Source of the DNA: Burkholderia sp. Ac-20365
Lineage (GTDB): Bacteria; Pseudomonadota; Gammaproteobacteria; Burkholderiales; Burkholderiaceae
NCBI RefSeq assembly: GCF_017104715.1
Contig: NZ_JAAGPI010000006.1
Location: 1 to 64,000 of the forward strand
Direction: 5' to 3'
Length of the DNA: 64,000 bases
Shown in pieces: positions 36,156 through 45,235 of the stretch. The stretch's first letter is position 1. Every line of letters starts with the position of its first letter. Under the pieces are notes generated by a model that was not told where the DNA came from, ran no database searches, and saw only the letters and a list, made by a program, of their open reading frames with translations. A program made the position numbers and the translations under genes.

Positions 36156-37301
36156 CTAGAAGCGATGCAGCATCGCGACGCGATACACCATCTGGTTTCC
36201 ACTCGAAGAGGTACCCGCGGAACCGATAATGCTTGCATTGTCGAATTCCAGCCCCGTGTCGCCATCTGCATGCTGATAAGCGCCCTGCACATACACAGAG
36301 GTCCGCTTGCTGATGTCGTAGTCCAGCATCAGCGATACCTGGTTCCACTTCGGTGAGAAGTTCCCTGTGGTGGTGGCGATATGTGCCTGCGTGAACGTGT
36401 ACGCCGCCGCCAGCCAGAAGTCCGGCTTGAAGAAGTACTGTCCGTTGATTTCGTAATTATCGAATTTCCAGGAGTTCTGCGAACCGGCTTCGGGTTGCGT
36501 ACTGAAATAGGCGTTGGATGTAGGGTTGTACACATCGACGTGCGAATACGCCAACGACACGACTGCGTTGTTGGTGAAGGTGTAAGACAGGCCAGCGTCG
36601 ATATTCTGCTGCGATTGCGCAGTGAAAACGCTGGTAGAAGACGAAAGGGCGCCTGTCGATGTAGCACCGCCTGCGTTGATCTTCATATAGGCCACTGCCG
36701 CCGAGATCGGCCCCAACTTGTAAGAGCCCGCCGCGCTGTACATGCGGTTGTTCGCGAATCCTCCAGCCTCGTTGCTGAAGCCGTACATCGCTTCACCAGT
36801 GAAACCGGCGATAGTCGGAGACACATATTTCACCGAATTATGGATCCGATAATCCCAGTCGGCGTTGTCGTTGTCGTACGGGTGTGCCGACAGGTCGCCG
36901 ATGAGATTTCCGGCTGACGTGAAGCCGCTCCACATATCGACTGTCGGGTCGTACTGCGTTCCCATTGTCAGCGTGCCGTACTGATTCGATGACAGACCGA
37001 CATAAGCCTGGCGGCCGAACTCGGCCCCGCCTTGACCGAGTGCGCCATTATTGATGTTGAAGCCGTTTTCGAGGCGAAACACTGCCGAAAGACCTCCGCC
37101 CAGGTCTTCACTGCCGCGAATGCCCCAACGGCTGCCGACCGTGTCGCCGCTGACCATCTGGTATCCGTGGTGACCGTTCGCGTTACTCGTGAAGTTCAGG
37201 CCTTCATCAATCAGGCCGTACAGCGTCACGCTGCTCTGCGCATGTGCGACGCTGCAAACCGCCAAGGCCGGCAACGCAACTGCCAACATCGATTTCTTCA
37301 T
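36156..37301 (-). CDS. Gram-negative porin (Burkholderia type)
   Basis: 381 residues: signal MKKSMLAVALPALAVCSVAHA, mature start QSSVTLYGLIDEGLNF, the IRGSEDLGGGLSAVFRLENGF motif, EFGRQAYVGLSSNQYGTL, and C-terminal MLHRF. It is a general diffusion porin. Gene order is convergent with the porin at 34845; the two differ clearly in loops and are not a recent duplication. A LysR gene is divergent about 400 bases upstream. Confidence 0.93.
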   Translation of the reverse strand: MKKSMLAVALPALAVCSVAHAQSSVTLYGLIDEGLNFTSNANGHHGYQMVSGDTVGSRWGIRGSEDLGGGLSAVFRLENGFNINNGALGQGGAEFGRQAYVGLSSNQYGTLTMGTQYDPTVDMWSGFTSAGNLIGDLSAHPYDNDNADWDYRIHNSVKYVSPTIAGFTGEAMYGFSNEAGGFANNRMYSAAGSYKLGPISAAVAYMKINAGGATSTGALSSSTSVFTAQSQQNIDAGLSYTFTNNAVVSLAYSHVDVYNPTSNAYFSTQPEAGSQNSWKFDNYEINGQYFFKPDFWLAAAYTFTQAHIATTTGNFSPKWNQVSLMLDYDISKRTSVYVQGAYQHADGDTGLEFDNASIIGSAGTSSSGNQMVYRVAMLHRF

Positions 37302-37698
37302 GGTTTTCTACCCCAATGCAAAGAGATTGTCTGTGTGTGCGCGACTGTCATCGATGCCCATGTCGGGCTCGCTGACGAGTCTCCTAAGCGCGGGGGCAGA
37401 TTAAGGAACCTTTATTCGGCGGCGTTCGATTATTCGGAAAGACTGAATTGCGTGAAACGGTGATGCGTCATCGCGCCGAAACTGCGTGGCGATCAATCGT
37501 GTTCTGTCCGCTCTGCCAGATTAAAAACTCTTCATCTTTTTTACGCAGTCCCGCTGCGACGATGCCTCTAACCTTCTCGCAACCGATGGCGATCAGCTGC
37601 CTGTCGACGGATTTATTCATTCTCACCGGGAAGTTCATGAAAAAGCTCGTTCAAGCACGTGTGGCACTAGCCGCGGTTTCGAATGCAGGGGTGAAAGC
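37302..37698. other. Intergenic region between divergent porin and LysR genes
   Basis: 397 bases with the divergent promoters. A T-rich stretch (AACCTTTATTCGG...GATTATTCGG near 37406-37440) has two TTCGG repeats. A short plus-strand frame (37448-37702) has no ribosome site or family likeness and is rejected. Confidence 0.4.
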
Positions 37699-38622
37699 GT
37701 GAACCAGATACAGGCTATGCGCGTATTCGTGCGCGTCGTCGAGCTTGCCAGCTTTAGTGCGGCCGCGAGGCAGCTCGGCATGTCGGCGGCTGCCACCACA
37801 CGTAGCGTGATGACTTTGGAAGCGCATTTGAATCTGCGTCTTCTCAACCGGTCGACCCGCCACGTTTCGCTGACAGACGAAGGTCAGCTGTATCTCGACG
37901 GGTGCAGGGAAATCATCGACCAGCTCGACGCGATGGAATCCAGTCTGGTGCGCTCGACACGAGAGCTCAACGGGACTTTGCGAGTGTCGACCTCGAGTAG
38001 TTTCGCCATGACCGGCCTGTGCAGTCTTCTCGCTGCGTATAGAGGCTTTTGTCCGCGCGTCTCGTTCGATATCACCACCAACGACGAACCGGTGTCTCTC
38101 ATTGAAGGCGGTTTCGATGTCGGCTTTTCGGACGATCCGAACATGCCGGACTCGGCATTGATCTCACGCCAGCTGAAGCCGGTCAAACAGATGGTCGTTG
38201 CGTCGCCGCGATACCTGCAGAAACACGGTGCCCCTTCCAGTCCGCGTGATCTGGCTTCACACCATCTTCTGACGATATCGAACGGGCCATCGAAGTCCTG
38301 GAAATTCACCGACGGATCCGAAACATACCGGATACCTGCAGGCAGCGCGCTGCAAGCCAGCAGTTGCGCCACGATCCGCTGCGCGGCGCTTGCCGATATG
38401 GGCGTGGCAATGCTTCCCACTCCACTCGTCGAGGAAGATGTGGCTGAAGGGAGTCTTGTGCCGGTTCTCAATCAATTCGAAATTGCTGACGGCATGCGGC
38501 AGGTGTCGATCCTCTACACCAGCAGAAACTATCTGTCGGCAAGGGTGCGGCATTTCATCGATTTTTCAGTGAATCACTATCGTGCTCCGTACGCGCGATC
38601 GCTGATGCGTGTGGTCGCTTGA
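37699..38622 (+). CDS. LysR-family transcriptional regulator
   Basis: 307 residues from a GTG with AGGGGTGA upstream; an ATG five codons later is possible. The helix-turn-helix reads AAARQLGMSAAATTRSVMTLE, in the same AaeR-like group as the regulator at 28887. The response-regulator gene follows after only 12 bases, so the two are probably cotranscribed, an unusual pairing. Likely targets are the RND efflux operon downstream or the divergent porin. Confidence 0.9.
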   Translation: MNQIQAMRVFVRVVELASFSAAARQLGMSAAATTRSVMTLEAHLNLRLLNRSTRHVSLTDEGQLYLDGCREIIDQLDAMESSLVRSTRELNGTLRVSTSSSFAMTGLCSLLAAYRGFCPRVSFDITTNDEPVSLIEGGFDVGFSDDPNMPDSALISRQLKPVKQMVVASPRYLQKHGAPSSPRDLASHHLLTISNGPSKSWKFTDGSETYRIPAGSALQASSCATIRCAALADMGVAMLPTPLVEEDVAEGSLVPVLNQFEIADGMRQVSILYTSRNYLSARVRHFIDFSVNHYRAPYARSLMRVVA

Positions 38623-38634
38623 GAGGCGCGCATC

Positions 38635-39315
38635 ATGTACAAGGTCCTTTCGATCGAGGACGACGATTTCATGGTGACCGAGCTGCGACGCGCGTTGCCG
38701 GTTCCGCGCTATGACCTGCATATCGCACGCTCCGGACGTGAAGGAATGGCCGCAGCGGTAAGCATCACATTCGACGTCATTACGCTTGACCGGATGTTGC
38801 CGGACATCGATGGCCTGAAAGTTCTCACGGCGATACGTGGAATCGGCATGAGCACACCGGTACTGGTCATCAGTTCGATGAGCGATACCGATGACCGGGT
38901 TCAGGGATTACGTGCCGGCGGCGACGACTATCTGACGAAGCCCTGCGCACTCGATGAGGTTCAGGCCAGAGTGGATGCGTTACTGCGTCGCGGTAACAGT
39001 CAACGCGGTCAAACCACGCTGAACACGAACGGAATTGAACTAGACCTTGTCCGGCGAACCGCGAGCTATCACGGACAGCCCTTCAGTCTGCAACCGACGG
39101 AATTCCGGGTGCTCGAATTCATGATGCGTCACTCCGGCCAGGTTCTCACCCGCACGATGATTTTTGAAGGCGTCTGGGGATGCAGATTCGACCCGGGCAC
39201 GAATCTCATCGACGTCCATGTTGGCCGGCTGCGCAAGAAAGTCGAGCAGACGTGCGGCATCTCCATGTTCAAAACCATTCGTGGCGCGGGCTACATGCTC
39301 GAAGACGGCGAATAA
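38635..39315 (+). CDS. OmpR-family response regulator without adjacent kinase
   Basis: 226 residues with GAGAGG upstream. Receiver: VLSIEDDDFMVTEL, phospho-Asp in FDVITLDRMLPDIDG and lysine in DYLTKPCALDEV. The winged helix ends FKTIRGAGYMLEDG. It is close in sequence style to the regulator at 31280. No histidine kinase lies beside it; the kinase at 31989 or another could serve both. It sits between a LysR gene and the RND efflux operon, which is the likely target. Confidence 0.92.
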   Translation: MYKVLSIEDDDFMVTELRRALPVPRYDLHIARSGREGMAAAVSITFDVITLDRMLPDIDGLKVLTAIRGIGMSTPVLVISSMSDTDDRVQGLRAGGDDYLTKPCALDEVQARVDALLRRGNSQRGQTTLNTNGIELDLVRRTASYHGQPFSLQPTEFRVLEFMMRHSGQVLTRTMIFEGVWGCRFDPGTNLIDVHVGRLRKKVEQTCGISMFKTIRGAGYMLEDGE

Positions 39316-39337
39316 GGTTATGCGTCCCGGCCAGCGT

Positions 39338-39389
39338 GAAAACTAAAACAAGTTTCACACTTCATCCGTCCGGATGTTAGCGCGCTAAC
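39338..39389 (+). promoter_or_regulatory. Candidate operator region of the RND efflux operon
   Basis: Two abutting palindromes, CATCCG-TC-CGGATG (39363-39376) and GTTAGCGCGCTAAC (39376-39389, perfect 14 bp), follow a GAAAACTAAA word (39338-39347) that is also present at 30797-30806. They lie 55-80 bases before the RND pump start, where a LysR, OmpR-type or TetR-type regulator could bind. Confidence 0.5.
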
Positions 39390-39443
39390 GACACAATCCG
39401 CCTTATCAGTGCTGTCAAGCGTATCTATCGGAGCAGTTCCCTC

Positions 39444-42400
39444 ATGCTGAAAATTGTCCGGCTGGCTCTCACCCGGCCCTATACGTTTATCGTGCTAGCG
39501 CTCCTGATTCTGGTTATCGGTCCGCTTTCCATGCTGCGCACGCCGACGGACATCTTTCCGGATATCCGTATTCCCGTTATCAGCGTGGTGTGGAGTTATG
39601 CGGGGCTGCAGCCCGATGACATGGCGGGGCGCATCGTCACCTATTACGAGCGCTCGATCGGGACTACCGTCAACGACGTCCAGCACATCGAGTCGCAGTC
39701 GTTTCGTGGATACGGCATCGTCAAGATTTTTTTCCAACCTGCCGTCGATATCCGGACAGCGACCGCGCAGGTCACGTCGCTCTCGCAGACCGTTCTCAAG
39801 CAGATGCCTCCGGGTATCACGCCGCCGCAGATCCTGAACTACAACGCGTCGACGGTGCCCGTCATTCAGATTGCGTTGACGAGTGACACGCTGAACGAAC
39901 AGCAGATTGCCGACTATGCGACCAACTTTATCCGCCCGGCGCTGTTGAGCGTGCCGGGCGTCGCGATACCGAATCCGTATGGCGGCAAAGTGCGGGAAGT
40001 GCAGATCGACCTGAATCCTCAGGCACTGCAAGCCGATGGTTTGTCCGCTGTCGACGTGGCGAACGCGCTAGCAAAGCAGAATCAGATTATCCCTGCGGGT
40101 ACCGAGAAGATCGGCAGTTACGAATACAACGTCAAGCTGAACAACAGTCCGCTGGCAATCAACGATCTCAACAATCTGCCGGTCAAGACGGTAGATGGCG
40201 CCACTATCAGGATCGGCGACGTGGCACATGTGCGTGATGGCTTTCCGCCGCAGTCCAACGTCGTGCGGCTCGACGGCCACCGCGCGGTGCTGATGAGCGT
40301 GCTGAAGAACGGGTCGGCATCGACACTGGATATCGTGGCGGGCGTCAAGGCGAAGCTGCCGCTTATCGAGCAGACGCTTCCGCCCAGCCTGAAGGTCATC
40401 ACGATGGGCGACCAGTCGGTATTCGTGAAGGGCGCCGTGAGCGGCGTGGCGCGTGAAGGGATCATTGCCGCCGCTCTGACGTCGTTGATGATTCTGCTGT
40501 TTCTCGGCAGTTGGCGCTCGACACTGATCATTGCCTCGTCGATTCCGCTGGCCGTGCTCGCGGCGATTGCCGCCCTGTCCGCAATGGGCGAGACGCTGAA
40601 CGTGATGACGCTGGGCGGACTCGCACTCGCCGTCGGTATTCTCGTGGACGATGCAACAGTGACGATCGAGAACATCAATTGGCACCTGGAGCACGGCAAG
40701 CCCGTCAGGCAGGCGATTCTCGATGGCGCCGCGCAGATCGTCGGCCCTGCGCTTGTTTCGCTGCTCTGTATCTGCATCGTCTTTGTTCCGATGCTGATGC
40801 TCGATGGCATCGCGCGCTTTCTGTTCGTGCCGATGGCTGAAGCCGTGATCTTTGCGATGGTCGCATCTTTCGTTCTGTCGCGCACCTTTGTGCCGATGAT
40901 GGCGCAGTACCTTCTGAAGCCACATGTTCATGGCGAACAGCACAGGCCGACAAAAAATCCTCTCGTTCGTTTCCAGCGTGGTTTCGAACGCCGCTTCGAA
41001 AAGGTCCGCGATGTCTATCGCGTGCTATTGCACACTGCGTTGACTTCGCGCAAGCGTTTCGTTGTCGGCTTTCTGTTGGTCGTGGCGGTCTCTTTCGGAC
41101 TGGCTCCGTTTCTGGGCCGCAACTTCTTTCCGGATATCGATTCAGGTGAAATTGCGTTGCACGTGCGTGGGCCAGTTGGATTGCGTATCGAACAGACGGC
41201 TGCGCTGTTCGACCATGTCGAGGGAACCATACGCCGTACGATTCCGCCGGAGCAACTGGGCAGCATGGTCGACAACATCGGCTTGCCAGTCAGCGGCATC
41301 AACCTGACTTATAACAACAGCGGCACGATGGGGCCCGCGGATGGCGATATTCTCATCTCGCTTGGCGAGGGGCATGCACCCACTGCGCAGTACGTGAAGC
41401 GATTGCGGGAGACGCTGCCGCATGTGTATCCCGGCGTGACGTTCTCATTTCTGCCCGCCGACATCATTTCGCAGATTCTCAACTTCGGCGCACCGGCTCC
41501 CATCGACATTCAGATGGCAGGACCGGATCAACAAGGAAATCTCGCCTTCGCGAAAGCGCTGCTGAAGCGCGTCACTCGTGTTCCAGGTGTTGCGGACGCA
41601 CGGATCCAGCAACCCACGAACTACCCGCAGTTTTCCATTGCGGTCGATAGAACCCGTGCCGACGAACTGGGTATCACCGAGCAGGACGTAACCAATGCCG
41701 TCGTCGCGAACCTGTCCGGCACGAGCCAGGTGTCGCCCACTTACTGGTTGAATCCGAAGAACGGCGTCAGCTATCCGATCGTCGCGCAGACGCCGCAGTA
41801 CCTGATGAACTCGCTCGGCTCGCTGGACAACATGATGGTCACGGGAACGGACGGTCATTCGCAGATTCTGGGCGGACTTGCGACCATCAAGCGGGGGATC
41901 GGCAATGCGGTGGTATCGCACTACAACATCGAGCCCCTCTACGACATCTACGCGACGCCGCAGGGCAGGGACCTTGGCGCGGTTGCGTCGGGAATCAGGA
42001 CTGTCGTTCAGCAGATGCACGCGCAGCTTCCGAAGGGCTCGACAGTCACGATTCGCGGTCAGGTGCAGACCATGAACACGGCATTCAGTGGACTGGGTTT
42101 TGGCCTTGCGGGCGCAATCCTTCTCATCTATCTGTTGATCGTCGTGAACTTCCACTCGTGGATGGACGCATTCGTCATCGTGACTGCACTGCCGGCGGCG
42201 CTTGCCGGCATTGTATGGATGCTGTTCATCACGCATACGCCGCTTTCCGTGCCCGCACTCACAGGCGCCATTCTCTGCATGGGCGTGGCGACCGCCAACG
42301 CGATTCTGGTTGTCAGTTTTGCACGCGAGCGTCTTGCGCATGTTGGCGACGCTGTCCTCGCAGCGATGGAAGCCGGCGCGACCCGCTTTCGCCCCGTGCT

Positions 42401-42626
42401 GATGACCGCGCTCGCGATGATCATCGGCATGCTGCCGATGGCGCTCGGTCTGGGCGACGGCGGCGAACAGAATGCGCCGCTCGGCCGGGCCGTGATAGGC
42501 GGCCTGATCTGCGCGACGCTGGCGACGCTGCTGTTCGTGCCTGTCGTCTTTAGCATCGTTCACCGCAACGACAAGACTTCCCAAGATTCAATTCCTTCCG
42601 ACACGGAGGCCACGCATGTCCACTGA
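39444..42626 (+). CDS. RND efflux transporter permease subunit
   Basis: 1,060 residues with GGAG before the ATG. It has the RND layout: TM1 at the N-terminus (RPYTFIVLALLILVIGPLSM), two large periplasmic loops and TM bundles around residues 330-500 and 870-1030. The proton-relay acids are in GILVDDATVTIENI. Sequence style is HAE1-like multidrug rather than heavy-metal. With the adaptor and outer-membrane factor encoded next (overlaps of 11 and 8 bases) it forms a tripartite pump exporting proton-coupled substrates across both membranes. The substrate is unknown. Confidence 0.94.
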   Translation: MLKIVRLALTRPYTFIVLALLILVIGPLSMLRTPTDIFPDIRIPVISVVWSYAGLQPDDMAGRIVTYYERSIGTTVNDVQHIESQSFRGYGIVKIFFQPAVDIRTATAQVTSLSQTVLKQMPPGITPPQILNYNASTVPVIQIALTSDTLNEQQIADYATNFIRPALLSVPGVAIPNPYGGKVREVQIDLNPQALQADGLSAVDVANALAKQNQIIPAGTEKIGSYEYNVKLNNSPLAINDLNNLPVKTVDGATIRIGDVAHVRDGFPPQSNVVRLDGHRAVLMSVLKNGSASTLDIVAGVKAKLPLIEQTLPPSLKVITMGDQSVFVKGAVSGVAREGIIAAALTSLMILLFLGSWRSTLIIASSIPLAVLAAIAALSAMGETLNVMTLGGLALAVGILVDDATVTIENINWHLEHGKPVRQAILDGAAQIVGPALVSLLCICIVFVPMLMLDGIARFLFVPMAEAVIFAMVASFVLSRTFVPMMAQYLLKPHVHGEQHRPTKNPLVRFQRGFERRFEKVRDVYRVLLHTALTSRKRFVVGFLLVVAVSFGLAPFLGRNFFPDIDSGEIALHVRGPVGLRIEQTAALFDHVEGTIRRTIPPEQLGSMVDNIGLPVSGINLTYNNSGTMGPADGDILISLGEGHAPTAQYVKRLRETLPHVYPGVTFSFLPADIISQILNFGAPAPIDIQMAGPDQQGNLAFAKALLKRVTRVPGVADARIQQPTNYPQFSIAVDRTRADELGITEQDVTNAVVANLSGTSQVSPTYWLNPKNGVSYPIVAQTPQYLMNSLGSLDNMMVTGTDGHSQILGGLATIKRGIGNAVVSHYNIEPLYDIYATPQGRDLGAVASGIRTVVQQMHAQLPKGSTVTIRGQVQTMNTAFSGLGFGLAGAILLIYLLIVVNFHSWMDAFVIVTALPAALAGIVWMLFITHTPLSVPALTGAILCMGVATANAILVVSFARERLAHVGDAVLAAMEAGATRFRPVLMTALAMIIGMLPMALGLGDGGEQNAPLGRAVIGGLICATLATLLFVPVVFSIVHRNDKTSQDSIPSDTEATHVH

Positions 42627-43812
42627 AACCAGCGGTCAACCGCATCAGCATGCAGCAAGGAAGCTGCGTCATCTGAAACTCATTTGCGTCGTTGCGATGC
42701 TGGTCGCAGCGGGCGTAGCGGCTGAGGGGATCGTGAGCCGTATCCAGAGCAATCGGGCGCTGACCAGCTGGACCGACGCGCAAGCGATTCCTACCGTGCG
42801 TGTCGTCGCGCCCCAGTTGCCCAAACGCACTGATGAGGTCGAACTGCCGGGGCGGCTGGATGCCTACGTCAATGCGCCCATCTATGCGCGCGTGTCCGGC
42901 TACCTGCATGCGTGGTATGCGGACATTGGAACGCATGTGAAGGCGGGGCAACTGCTTGCGCAAATCGACACGCCTGATCTGGACCAGCAGCTACAGCAGG
43001 CCCGCGCCGACCTGGCCAACGCGATAGCCAATGAAAAGCTTGCTGCAACGACAGCGCGTCGCTGGACGCAGATGCTCGCTCAGGATTCCGTGTCGCAGCA
43101 GGCGACCGATGAGAAAACGAGCGATCTCGCGGCGAAGCAGGCGACAGTTGAAGCGAGCCGTGCAAACGTCGCAAGACTGGAAGCGCTGGAGTCGTTCAAG
43201 CGCATCACGGCGCCTTTCGATGGCGTCGTCACCGCCCGGAAAACGGATGTGGGTGCGCTCATCAATGCGGGCGGTGGAAGCGGCCCGGAACTCTTTGCGG
43301 TAACCGACTCGCACCAGCTTCGCGTCTATGTGAACGTGCCGCAGAGCGATGCGGCAGCGATCAAGCGCGGCCTGACGGCGACGCTTACCGTGCCGGAGCG
43401 GCCGGGCAAAACATTCGACGCCCATCTGGTCGATACGAACGACGCGATCGCGCCGTCCTCGGGCACCATGCTCGTACAGTTGTCCGTCGATAACGCAAAC
43501 GGTCAACTCATGCCAGGAGAGTATGCGCAGGTTCATTTCGCCTTGCCGAGCGATGGTCACGCGCTTCTGGTTCCCGCCAGCGCGTTGATGTTCCGCACCG
43601 ACAATGTCCAGCTTGCCGTGCTCGATGCGAACAATCACGTTCACTTGCGCGACGTGAAGATTGCGACGGATCTGGGCAGCACGGTGCTGATTGGCGCGGG
43701 GCTCGAGCCGACGGACCGTGTGATCGACAACCCGCCCGATTCGCTCGCTGAAGGGGACCAGGTGCATCTCGCGGGGCTCAGGATGGCGGCATCGGAGGGC
43801 AAGCATGTTTAA
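42616..43812 (+). CDS. RND efflux periplasmic adaptor subunit
   Basis: 398 residues with GGAGG upstream, overlapping the permease gene by 11 bases. A single N-terminal membrane segment (LICVVAMLVAAGVAAEGIV) anchors it. Then come the biotinyl-lipoyl half-motif (YARVSGYLHAWYADIGTHVKAGQLLAQIDTPDL), a helical hairpin and the second half-motif FKRITAPFDGVVTARKTDVGALI. It bridges the inner-membrane pump and the outer-membrane channel. Confidence 0.94.
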   Translation: MSTETSGQPHQHAARKLRHLKLICVVAMLVAAGVAAEGIVSRIQSNRALTSWTDAQAIPTVRVVAPQLPKRTDEVELPGRLDAYVNAPIYARVSGYLHAWYADIGTHVKAGQLLAQIDTPDLDQQLQQARADLANAIANEKLAATTARRWTQMLAQDSVSQQATDEKTSDLAAKQATVEASRANVARLEALESFKRITAPFDGVVTARKTDVGALINAGGGSGPELFAVTDSHQLRVYVNVPQSDAAAIKRGLTATLTVPERPGKTFDAHLVDTNDAIAPSSGTMLVQLSVDNANGQLMPGEYAQVHFALPSDGHALLVPASALMFRTDNVQLAVLDANNHVHLRDVKIATDLGSTVLIGAGLEPTDRVIDNPPDSLAEGDQVHLAGLRMAASEGKHV

Positions 43813-45205
43813 GCGCGGCATTGCTGCATGTGTGGCCGCGAGTGTCCTCAGCGCGTGCTCGTTTGCGCCGCCCTATCATGCGCCGGAAGCCGTGATCCCG
43901 ACGGCGTTCAAAGAGGCGGGCCCGTGGCAGACTGCAAAGCCTTCAGACCGGATCTCACGTGACGGCTGGTGGAAGATATACGACGATCCCGTACTAAACG
44001 GTCTGGAGGCAAAGGTCGTCAGCGCGAATCCAGATGTGGCGGCAGCGGTTGCGCGCCATGACGAAGCGCAGGCATTCGTGCAGCAGGCACGCTCGGGGCT
44101 CTTTCCAACCATCGGCTCGGAAGCGTCGGTGACGAGGCAGCGTCAGTCCGACAACCGGCCGCTGCGCGGTACGAATCAGCCTTCCGTCTACAACTCGGCC
44201 GACGTCGATGTGGGCATCGGATACGACCTCGACCTGTGGGGCAAGGTACGCAACGAGGTGAAGGCGGGCCGGGCCGATGAGCAAGCGAGCGCCGATGACC
44301 TGCAATCGTTGCGTCTGAGCCTGCAGGCGAGTCTGGCTGACCACTACTTCCAGCTGCGTGGTCTGGACCAGCGTACGAAGCTGCTGCAGGAAACCATCGT
44401 GACGTATCAGCATGCATTGAAACTGACGGAAAGCCGCCATTCTGGCGGACTCGCGTCCGGCATGGATGTGTCGCGCGCGCAAACGCAACTGGCGTCGGCG
44501 CAGGCTTCCGTCGATGACACGGCCGCGAGCCGCGCGCTGCTGGAGCACGCCATCGCCACGTTGACGGGCACGCCCGCGTCGAGCTTTGCGCTTGCGCCTG
44601 CAACGCCGGGCCATGCCGTGCCGCAGATTCCCGTCGGCGTCCCTTCTGAACTTCTGCAACGCCGTCCGGATATCGCCGCCGCAGAACGGCGCGTCGCGGC
44701 GGCCAATGAGACCATCGGCGTGGCGAAAGCCGCGTATTTTCCGGATGTTTCGCTGGGGCTCGACGGTGGTTATCAAAGCGACACGTTTTCGCCATGGCTG
44801 GCTGCGCCCAATGAGATCTGGTCGATTGGACCGCAACTCATGTTCACGCTCTTCGATGGCGGCAGGCGCGACGCGCAAGTCGCCAATGCGCGTGCAAAGC
44901 TGGCAGAGAATGGCGCAAAGTTCCGTGAGACGGTGCTGAGCGCATTTCAGCAGGTCGAGGACGAGCTTGCGCTGTTGCATCATCTCGGCGATGAATCGAG
45001 GAACGAAGACAATGCGCTCGCTTCTGCCGAACAGACGTTGACGCTCGCAACGTCGCAGTACAGGGATGGCGCGGTCAGCTATCTGGATGTGGTCACGGCT
45101 CAGACAACCGAACTCGACGCGCAGATTGCCTCATTGGACCTGCGCACGAGGCAGCTGGTTGCGTCGGTGAATCTGATTCAGGCGCTGGGTGGAAGCTGGC
45201 AGTGA
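43805..45205 (+). CDS. RND efflux outer-membrane lipoprotein (NodT/OprM family)
   Basis: 466 residues with a lipoprotein signal MFKRGIAACVAASVLSAC (lipid on Cys18). It has the OEP repeats of the TolC-like family: WWKIYDDPVLNGLEAKV, GYDLDLWGKVRNEVKAG and QRRPDIAAAERRVAAAN. It starts eight bases before the adaptor gene ends with GGAGG upstream, and is the third gene of the tripartite pump. It converges on the MCE-domain gene. Confidence 0.94.
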   Translation: MFKRGIAACVAASVLSACSFAPPYHAPEAVIPTAFKEAGPWQTAKPSDRISRDGWWKIYDDPVLNGLEAKVVSANPDVAAAVARHDEAQAFVQQARSGLFPTIGSEASVTRQRQSDNRPLRGTNQPSVYNSADVDVGIGYDLDLWGKVRNEVKAGRADEQASADDLQSLRLSLQASLADHYFQLRGLDQRTKLLQETIVTYQHALKLTESRHSGGLASGMDVSRAQTQLASAQASVDDTAASRALLEHAIATLTGTPASSFALAPATPGHAVPQIPVGVPSELLQRRPDIAAAERRVAAANETIGVAKAAYFPDVSLGLDGGYQSDTFSPWLAAPNEIWSIGPQLMFTLFDGGRRDAQVANARAKLAENGAKFRETVLSAFQQVEDELALLHHLGDESRNEDNALASAEQTLTLATSQYRDGAVSYLDVVTAQTTELDAQIASLDLRTRQLVASVNLIQALGGSWQ

Positions 45206-45235
45206 TGGGCAGGCTACGAAAAGGCTAACGTTTCG

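Noticed and set aside
37448..37702. 84-codon frame before the second LysR gene
   Set aside because: No ribosome site or recognisable features; it overlaps the LysR start and its promoter region.
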